Source: Donghicola sp041224595 (lineage in GTDB: Bacteria; Pseudomonadota; Alphaproteobacteria; Rhodobacterales; Rhodobacteraceae). From it: a stretch of 64,000 bases of DNA. The translations under genes and the position numbers were made by a program. Below the pieces are notes generated by a model, which saw nothing but the letters and a program-made list of their open reading frames with translations, ran no database searches and was not told where the DNA came from. Positions 58,366-64,000 of this stretch are shown here, in pieces; the stretch's first letter is position 1; every line of letters starts with the position of its first letter. The DNA lies in contig NZ_JBGFGN010000129.1 in assembly GCF_041224595.1 (NCBI RefSeq), positions 1 through 64,000 on the forward strand. Reading direction: 5' to 3'.

Positions 58366-59513
58366 AACTTTCCGGCCCGTGGCTAGAGCGTCCCGCGACC
58401 CAAGCGGTGTGCGCGATGCTGGTTGAGGCCGGCTATCAGGCATGGTTCGTCGGAGGCTGTGTTCGCAACGCTCTGATCAATGCGCCGGTGGATGACATCG
58501 ACATTTGCACCGATGCGCGACCCGAAACCGTCATGGAACTGGCGCAGAAGGCATGGCTCAAGCCTGTCCCCACCGGTATTGAACACGGCACCATCACAGT
58601 TGTTTCCGATGGGATCGGTCACGAGGTCACGACCTTTCGCCGCGATGTCGAGACCTTTGGCCGCCATGCCGTTGTGGCCTTTGCCGATACGATGGACGAC
58701 GACGCTGCGCGGCGGGATTTTACCATGAATGCGCTTTATGCAGATCGGAATGGCGTGATCGCGGACCCCTTGGGCGGATTGCCAGATTTAAAAGCGCGGC
58801 ACGTTCGGTTCATTGGTGACCCGTATCAGCGCATCCAAGAGGACTACCTGCGTATCTTGCGGTTCTTTCGCTTTACGGCGTGGTACGGCAATCCAGATCT
58901 GGGGATCGATCCTGACGGCCTGGCGGCCTGTGCCGAATTATCTGACGGAATCTCGAAACTGGCGGCAGAGCGGCTTGGCGCTGAGATGCGCAAACTGTTG
59001 ACGGCAGTGGAGCCGACACGCGCAGTCGCCGCAATGGCGCAATCTGGTGTGCTGATGCAAGTTTTGCCAGGCGCGGATGCGACCGCCTTAGGGCCGCTCG
59101 TCCATCTGGAGGCCGAGGCAGGGTTGCCCTCCGATCCAATGCTCCGTCTCGCATCGCTGGGAAATTGCGAGGCGGCCACCCGCTTGCGCTTGTCCAAGGC
59201 CGAGGCGCGAGCCCTCGCTGAATTGCGGGACGCCGCGACCGAAGGCGCACCAGCACACGAAATCGGGTATCGCTTGGGAGCAGAGCGGGGCCTGCAGGCG
59301 ATGATTTTGCGGGCGGCGCTCATGGGGGTGCCGATGACGGATGGCCCCGCCGTCGCCGCAGGCGCCGCAGCTAAATTCCCTGTCAAAGCGGCTGATTTGA
59401 TGCCTGCCTATCAGGGCGCACAGCTGGGTCTGCGTCTAAAGCAACTTGAAAAACACTGGATAGAGGCGCAGTTTTCCCCCACGCGCGAAGAGCTTTTGAA
59501 CAGCCCCGAATAA
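58362..59513 (+). CDS. cca: tRNA nucleotidyltransferase (CCA-adding enzyme or poly(A) polymerase family)
   Basis: This 383-residue class II nucleotidyltransferase adds CCA to tRNA 3' ends. AWFVGGCVRNALINAPVDDI is the G-[SG]-x-D-type catalytic motif A, with DIDICTDARPE continuing it. GIEHGTITVVSDGIGHEVTT, FRRDVETFGRHAVV, RRDFTMNALYADRNG and EDYLRILRFFRF follow. The C-terminal region is helical. Distinguishing it from poly(A) polymerase is not possible by eye, but gene context in this group favours cca. ATGA joins it to NudL. Confidence 0.92.
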   Translation: MKLSGPWLERPATQAVCAMLVEAGYQAWFVGGCVRNALINAPVDDIDICTDARPETVMELAQKAWLKPVPTGIEHGTITVVSDGIGHEVTTFRRDVETFGRHAVVAFADTMDDDAARRDFTMNALYADRNGVIADPLGGLPDLKARHVRFIGDPYQRIQEDYLRILRFFRFTAWYGNPDLGIDPDGLAACAELSDGISKLAAERLGAEMRKLLTAVEPTRAVAAMAQSGVLMQVLPGADATALGPLVHLEAEAGLPSDPMLRLASLGNCEAATRLRLSKAEARALAELRDAATEGAPAHEIGYRLGAERGLQAMILRAALMGVPMTDGPAVAAGAAAKFPVKAADLMPAYQGAQLGLRLKQLEKHWIEAQFSPTREELLNSPE

Positions 59514-59574
59514 TCGACATGTGACCATCATCTTTGGGCGCTACATCCTCGCACATTAGCAAGGCGGTGATCCC

Positions 59575-61428
59575 ATGATGCGGTTTTTTGAGAAACTCGT
59601 TGATCCTTATGCTCCGTATACGGAGCCTGACCAGCCCCCTCGGCGGGTGCGGGATTATCTGCGGTGGCTGTCTGGCCCGTTTCGGGCGGTGTTTGCGTGG
59701 GCCGCGCTGACGGCGATCATTGTGGCTGGGGTCGAGGTCTGGCTGATCTATTACATGGGGCATCTGGTGGATGCGCTGTCTGGTGATCCCGCCACGTTTT
59801 GGCAGAGCCAAGGGCTGCAAGTCTTGGCGGTCGCGGGCTTTATCCTGATCTTGCGGCCTCTGCTTCAGTTTCTGGATGTGGCGCTGCTGAACAACGCGAT
59901 CCTGCCGAACTTCGGGACTGCCTTTCGGTGGCGGGCGCACAAGCATGTTTTGCGCCAGTCGGTCGGCTGGTTCGAGAATGATTTCGCGGGCCGGATTGCG
60001 GGCCGGATCATGCAAGCACCCCCTGCCGCAGGCGAGGCTGTGTTCCAGATCTTTGATGCGATCGCGTTTGCATTGGCATATGTTGTGGGTGCAGCGATCC
60101 TGCTGGCTGATAGTGACGGGCGTTTGGTGTTGCCGCTTTTGGCGTGGGTCGGGCTGTTTCTGCTGTTGGTGCGCTGGGTGATGCGGCGGGTTGCGCCCGC
60201 GTCGAAATACTCTGCCGACATGCGCACGCGAATCTCGGGCCGCGTAGTCGACACCTACACGAACATCCAGTCGGTCAAGCTGTTCGCCCATCATGATCAA
60301 GAACTCGACTACGCCAAAGAGGTAATAGAAGAAGGGCGGCAGGCGTTTTTCAAAGAAATGCGGCTCTACACGATTATGGATCTGATGCTGATGACCCTGA
60401 ATGGCCTGCTAATTGTCGGCGTGGTCGGATGGGCGCTGTATCTGTGGACTGCAGGGTCAGCCTCGGTCGGGATTGTTGCAGCGGCAACTGCGTTAACCCT
60501 TCGGCTCAACGCGATGACGGGTTGGATCATGTGGGCGATCAGTAGCTTCTTCCAGCAGCTCGGCGTCGTGGACGAAGGACTGGAGACGATCGCGCAGCCA
60601 CTAGCTTTGCGTGATGCGAAGGGCGCGCAAGATCTGCACATGAACAGTGGCCGGATCGAGGTTCAATCCCTGAGCCATCACTACGGCAAAGGGCAGGGTG
60701 GCCTTGACCACGTGTCCCTTCAGATCAAAGCGGGAGAAAAGGTCGGGATCGTCGGGCGCTCCGGCGCGGGCAAATCGACCCTGATCAAGTTGCTCTTGCG
60801 GTTCTACGATATCGAAGGAGGGCGCATTCTGATCGACGGTCAGGATATCGCGCAGGTCACCCAAGACAGTCTGCGCCGACAAATCGGGATGGTCACGCAG
60901 GACAGCAGTCTGATGCACCGCTCGGTCCGCGACAACATTCTGTACGGGCGCCCCGATGCCACCGAAGAGCAGATGATCATGGCCGCGCAACGGGCCGAGG
61001 CGCATGAGTTTATCCTTGGCCTTCAGGATGCCGAAGGCCGCACCGGTTACGACGCCCACGTGGGCGAGCGCGGCGTAAAACTGTCAGGCGGTCAGCGCCA
61101 ACGCATTGCTCTGGCTCGCGTCATCTTGAAGGACGCACCCATCCTCGTGCTGGACGAAGCCACAAGCGCCCTAGATAGTGAGGTCGAAGCCGCCATCCAG
61201 AGCACGCTGTACCAGCTGATGGATGGCAAGACCGTGATCGCGATCGCACATCGGCTTTCGACAATTGCGCAAATGGACCGGATTATTGTTCTGGATCAGG
61301 GGCGTATTCATGAACAAGGCTCGCACGACGCGCTTCTGGCGCAAGGCGGGCTCTATGCCAGCCTATGGGCGCGCCAATCGGGCGGGTTCCTAGCCAGCGA
61401 TCCGACGACAAAGGACAGTGAATGCTGA
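59575..61428 (+). CDS. ABC transporter ATP-binding/permease protein (exporter, first of pair)
   Basis: This 617-residue ABC exporter has six membrane helices in residues 45-320, then a nucleotide-binding domain: VGIVGRSGAGKSTLIKLLLR (Walker A) near 400, LSGGQRQRIALARVILKD signature near 503, and APILVLDEATSALDSEVEAA Walker B near 522. The coupling and D-loop regions look complete. It is in tandem with a paralogue, overlapping it by seven bases; together they probably form a heterodimer. The substrate is unknown: lipid, lipid A or peptide could all fit. Confidence 0.93.
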   Translation: MMRFFEKLVDPYAPYTEPDQPPRRVRDYLRWLSGPFRAVFAWAALTAIIVAGVEVWLIYYMGHLVDALSGDPATFWQSQGLQVLAVAGFILILRPLLQFLDVALLNNAILPNFGTAFRWRAHKHVLRQSVGWFENDFAGRIAGRIMQAPPAAGEAVFQIFDAIAFALAYVVGAAILLADSDGRLVLPLLAWVGLFLLLVRWVMRRVAPASKYSADMRTRISGRVVDTYTNIQSVKLFAHHDQELDYAKEVIEEGRQAFFKEMRLYTIMDLMLMTLNGLLIVGVVGWALYLWTAGSASVGIVAAATALTLRLNAMTGWIMWAISSFFQQLGVVDEGLETIAQPLALRDAKGAQDLHMNSGRIEVQSLSHHYGKGQGGLDHVSLQIKAGEKVGIVGRSGAGKSTLIKLLLRFYDIEGGRILIDGQDIAQVTQDSLRRQIGMVTQDSSLMHRSVRDNILYGRPDATEEQMIMAAQRAEAHEFILGLQDAEGRTGYDAHVGERGVKLSGGQRQRIALARVILKDAPILVLDEATSALDSEVEAAIQSTLYQLMDGKTVIAIAHRLSTIAQMDRIIVLDQGRIHEQGSHDALLAQGGLYASLWARQSGGFLASDPTTKDSEC

Positions 61429-63251
61429 AATTATCTCAGTGGATCGATTCATTTAAACCCGCGGGTGGGCCGCCTCCCCGAACCTTGGGCGCGTTCATGA
61501 AGTGGGCGCTGGCCGGAGCGTGGCCCGCCGTATTCGGTGCGTTTGCGCTGTCCGCTTTGGCGGGCGCAACCGAGGCTGGGTCTGCTCTGGTTCTGGGGAT
61601 GTTGGTCGACACGGCTGCAGCCTCTGGTGATATCTTCCAGCCGGTTAATTTAGCGGTTATCGCTGGTGCGCTGCTGTTTTTCTTGGCGTTGCGGCCGATC
61701 ACGTTTGGTCTCTCGGCGGCGGCAAACAGTATTGTTATTCAGCCCAATGTCATGCCCTTGGTGCTCTCTCGGCTAAACCGCTGGGTGCTGGGGCAAGAGG
61801 TGTCATTCTTTGATGACGATTTCGCGGGGCGGCTGGCGCAAAAGCAGATGCAGACCGCCCGTGCGACGACCGAAGTTGTGTCAGAGTTCATCAACGTAGT
61901 GGCGTTCGCGCTGTCATCCCTGTTCGGGTCGGTGGCCTTGTTAGGGGCGATAGACTGGCGCGTTGCCAGCCTGCTGACGGTCTGGCTGATCGGGTACTTT
62001 GCCCTGATCCGCTATTTCATCCCGCGCGTGCGGGCCATGTCCAAGGACCGCGCTAATGCCCGTGCGATGGTCACAGGGCAGGTGGTCGACACGATCACCA
62101 ACGTAAAAACGGTCAAGCTCTTCGCCCACGACCATCACGAAGATCGAGCCGCCCTGTCGGCGATGGAGGTTTTTCGCGGCAAGGCTCTGGATATGGGGTA
62201 CTTGTCTGCGAAATTCCGCTTGGTCCTGATGTCGTGGGCCGGTGTGCTCCCCGTCCTGCTGATTGGCGCGTCGCTGCTGCTGATGCGGTCGGGGCAGGCT
62301 TCGGCGGGGGATATTGCCGCGGCCGGGGCGATTTCACTGCGGATTGCGCAGATGACGGGCTGGGTCAGCTTCACACTAATGGGCATGTACGGCAACATCG
62401 GCGAGGTCGAGGACGGCATTCGTACGCTGACCCCGCACCGTCGGATCGAAGATGCGCCTGGCGCGCAGGACCTGTCTGTGACGGGCGGAGAAATCCGCAT
62501 TGACGGCCTGAAATACGCCTATGGCCGTGAACGAGGCGGTGTTCAAGGGATCGAACTGACCATCAACGCGGGCGAGAAGATTGGTGTCGTCGGAGCTTCT
62601 GGCGCAGGGAAGTCCACCTTGGTGTCGCTTCTTCTTCGGCTCTATCAGCCAGAGGGCGGGCGCATTTTGATCGACGGTCAGGATATCTCGCACGTCACGC
62701 AGCAGAGCCTGCGCAGTCAGATCGGGATGGTCACGCAGGACACGGCGATGTTCAATCGTTCCGCCCGCGAGAACATCAAGTACGGTCGACCCGACGCCAG
62801 CGATGCCGAGATGAAACGCGCCGCCGAGGCGGCCGAGGCAGACGGTTTTATACAACACCTACAAGATTTCGCGGGGCGGGAAGCCTATGACGCCTATCTC
62901 GGGGAGCGCGGCGTGAAACTCTCGGGCGGGCAGCGCCAACGGATCGCACTGGCCCGTGCCATTCTGAAGGACGCACCGATCCTGATCCTCGACGAAGCGA
63001 CCAGCGCGTTGGATAGTGAGGTTGAGGCCTCGATCCAGACCGCTCTGGATCATGCGATGGAGGGCAAGACCGTGCTCGCAATCGCCCACCGTCTGTCGAC
63101 CATCGCGCGGATGGACCGGATCATTGTGATGGATGATGGCAAGGTGACCGAGGCAGGCACCCATACCGAGCTGCTGGCTCACAACGGGGCCTACGCGCGG
63201 CTGTGGGCGCGGCAGTCGGGCGGGTTCTTGGGGCTCGACGCGGCAGAATGA
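61422..63251 (+). CDS. ABC transporter ATP-binding/permease protein (exporter, second of pair)
   Basis: The 609-residue paralogue of the upstream exporter shares its plan: six helices within residues 25-320, then Walker A VGVVGASGAGKSTLVSLLLR near 393, signature LSGGQRQRIALARAILKDAP near 496, and ILDEATSALDSEVEAS. Both nucleotide-binding domains keep the consensus Glu and signature, so neither is degenerate. DDDFAGRLAQKQMQTARATT after helix 2 matches the paralogue's DFAGRIAGRIMQ segment. It was likely made by tandem duplication. A terminator follows it. Confidence 0.93.
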   Translation: MLKLSQWIDSFKPAGGPPPRTLGAFMKWALAGAWPAVFGAFALSALAGATEAGSALVLGMLVDTAAASGDIFQPVNLAVIAGALLFFLALRPITFGLSAAANSIVIQPNVMPLVLSRLNRWVLGQEVSFFDDDFAGRLAQKQMQTARATTEVVSEFINVVAFALSSLFGSVALLGAIDWRVASLLTVWLIGYFALIRYFIPRVRAMSKDRANARAMVTGQVVDTITNVKTVKLFAHDHHEDRAALSAMEVFRGKALDMGYLSAKFRLVLMSWAGVLPVLLIGASLLLMRSGQASAGDIAAAGAISLRIAQMTGWVSFTLMGMYGNIGEVEDGIRTLTPHRRIEDAPGAQDLSVTGGEIRIDGLKYAYGRERGGVQGIELTINAGEKIGVVGASGAGKSTLVSLLLRLYQPEGGRILIDGQDISHVTQQSLRSQIGMVTQDTAMFNRSARENIKYGRPDASDAEMKRAAEAAEADGFIQHLQDFAGREAYDAYLGERGVKLSGGQRQRIALARAILKDAPILILDEATSALDSEVEASIQTALDHAMEGKTVLAIAHRLSTIARMDRIIVMDDGKVTEAGTHTELLAHNGAYARLWARQSGGFLGLDAAE

Positions 63252-63287
63252 AAAACGCTGGCCTCTGGGCAAGGGCCAGCGTTTTAA
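63251..63287. terminator. Intrinsic terminator after the ABC exporter pair
   Basis: AAAAACGCTGGCC (63251-63263) pairs with GGCCAGCGTTTT (63274-63285) in a near-perfect 12-base stem with a ten-base loop, followed by AA. It also serves the convergent aminotransferase gene, which ends at 63292. Confidence 0.9.
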
Positions 63288-63291
63288 TGTC

Positions 63292-64000
63292 TTAGGCGGG
63301 TTTGAACAGGCCGTCTGCTTTGACCTGCACCATGGCTTCGTCCAGCGATTGCCAAGCGCGCGCGATCAGCAGATCCACGCCCTCTTTGCTGATGACCAAC
63401 GGCGGAGAGATGATCATCCGGTCGCCCACATGGCGCATGATCAGGTTGTTCGCAAAGCAGCGCTCGCGGACCATGTAGCCGACGGTGCCTGCATCCGTGG
63501 CAAAGGCGGCGCGGCTTTCCTTGTGCGGAGTCAGCGCGATAGAGCCCATCAGGCCCACGATCTTGGCTTCGCCGACCATGGGATGTTCGGTCAGACCTTC
63601 GAACTTTTCCTTCAGGTAGGGCGCGATCTCTTCGCGGGCGCGGGTCACGATGCCCTCTTCGTCCAGAATGCGCAGGTTTTCTAGCGCTACGGCACAGCTG
63701 ACCGGGTGGCCCGCATAGGTGTAGCCGTGGTTGAACTCGTCGCCGCCGACGACTTCGGCCACTTCGTCACAGACGATCGAGCCGCCGATAGGCGCGTAGC
63801 CCGACGAAAGACCTTTGGCGATGGTCATGATGTGAGGCTGGATGCCTACGGTTTCGCTGCCGAACCAGTTGCCGGTGCGGCCAAAGCCGCAGATGACTTC
63901 GTCCGCGATCAGCAGGATTTCGTACTTGTCGCAGATGCGCTTCAACTCGGGCCAATAGCTGTCCGGCGGGACGATCACGCCACCAGCGCCTTGGATGGGT
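63292..64000 (-). CDS. Class III aminotransferase, C-terminal part (cut by window edge)
   Basis: About 236 residues of a fold-type I PLP aminotransferase are visible; the N-terminus is outside the window. IQGAGGVIVPPDSYWPELKR precedes YEILLIADEVICGFGRTGNW, the PLP-contacting Asp region. The PLP Lys lies in HIMTIAKGLSSGYAPIGGSI, and YTYAGHPVSCAVALENLRIL follows. The segment GFGRTG and the C-terminal layout match omega-amino acid or putrescine:pyruvate transaminases, so the substrate is probably an omega-amino compound; this is inference. Confidence 0.9.
   Translation of the reverse strand, partial: PIQGAGGVIVPPDSYWPELKRICDKYEILLIADEVICGFGRTGNWFGSETVGIQPHIMTIAKGLSSGYAPIGGSIVCDEVAEVVGGDEFNHGYTYAGHPVSCAVALENLRILDEEGIVTRAREEIAPYLKEKFEGLTEHPMVGEAKIVGLMGSIALTPHKESRAAFATDAGTVGYMVRERCFANNLIMRHVGDRMIISPPLVISKEGVDLLIARAWQSLDEAMVQVKADGLFKPA

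Overview
This window is a stretch of a GC-rich alphaproteobacterial chromosome. It is best explained as a member of the Roseobacter group / Rhodobacteraceae. The evidence is the RegB-SenC-RegA redox cluster next to ahcY, the HemD/mitofilin - TsaD/GpsA neighbourhood, AddAB instead of RecBCD, and the block hemJ-rho-mnmE-mnmG-rsmG-parA-parB with parS sites. Genes are closely packed, often with ATGA start/stop overlaps. I see no rRNA, tRNA, CRISPR array, insertion sequence or prophage.

Layout. Positions 1-6.3 kb: the N-terminal part of a mitofilin-like protein carrying a long GAAGCC (Glu-Ala) repeat, hemD, then the divergent tsaD-gpsA-YciI-EVE operon and several small proteins of unknown role. 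6.4-11.7 kb: ahcY, an unusual 558-base intergenic region with two strong hairpins, an HD hydrolase, and the global redox regulators regA, senC and regB. 11.8-21.2 kb: one tightly overlapping operon of a PAS protein, tsaE, amgK, murU, addB and addA. 21.2-29.8 kb: trxA, hslVU, and envelope, export and replication genes (smr, mltA, Tim44-like, fxsA, secB, dnaQ, coaE, aroE, maf).

29.8-37.6 kb is the most informative part. A 396-base AT-rich gap between maf and hemJ has perfect DnaA boxes and ten GANTC (CcrM-type) sites in about 313 bases. Genes are transcribed away from it on both sides. Two perfect 16-bp parS palindromes lie inside the first codons of mnmG and rsmG, followed by parA and parB. 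I infer that this is the chromosomal replication origin and centromere.

37.6-64 kb is mostly housekeeping and accessory metabolism: hemW, rdgB, rph, hrcA-grpE, mutS, a malic enzyme-phosphotransacetylase fusion, a ribokinase / class IV aminotransferase / sulfotransferase-like cluster, argG, ilvA, an Hpt protein convergent on a receiver-PP2C phosphatase (possibly related to the R. capsulatus RbaY regulator), hslO, two NUDIX hydrolases, cca, a tandem pair of ABC exporters, and the C-terminal part of a class III aminotransferase cut by the window edge.

Functionally the window joins chromosome replication, segregation and repair (origin, ParAB-parS, DnaQ, MutS, AddAB), tRNA modification (TsaD, TsaE, MnmE, MnmG, CCA enzyme), stress proteostasis (HslVU, HrcA, GrpE, Hsp33, SecB, Trx), haem synthesis (HemD, HemJ, with HemW as haem chaperone-type protein), cell-wall recycling (AmgK, MurU, MltA) and redox control (RegBA). 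No clearly new multi-gene system stands out. The best leads are the GANTC-dense origin, the orphan hairpins around ahcY, the kinase-less PAS protein and the ribokinase-aminotransferase-sulfotransferase cluster.
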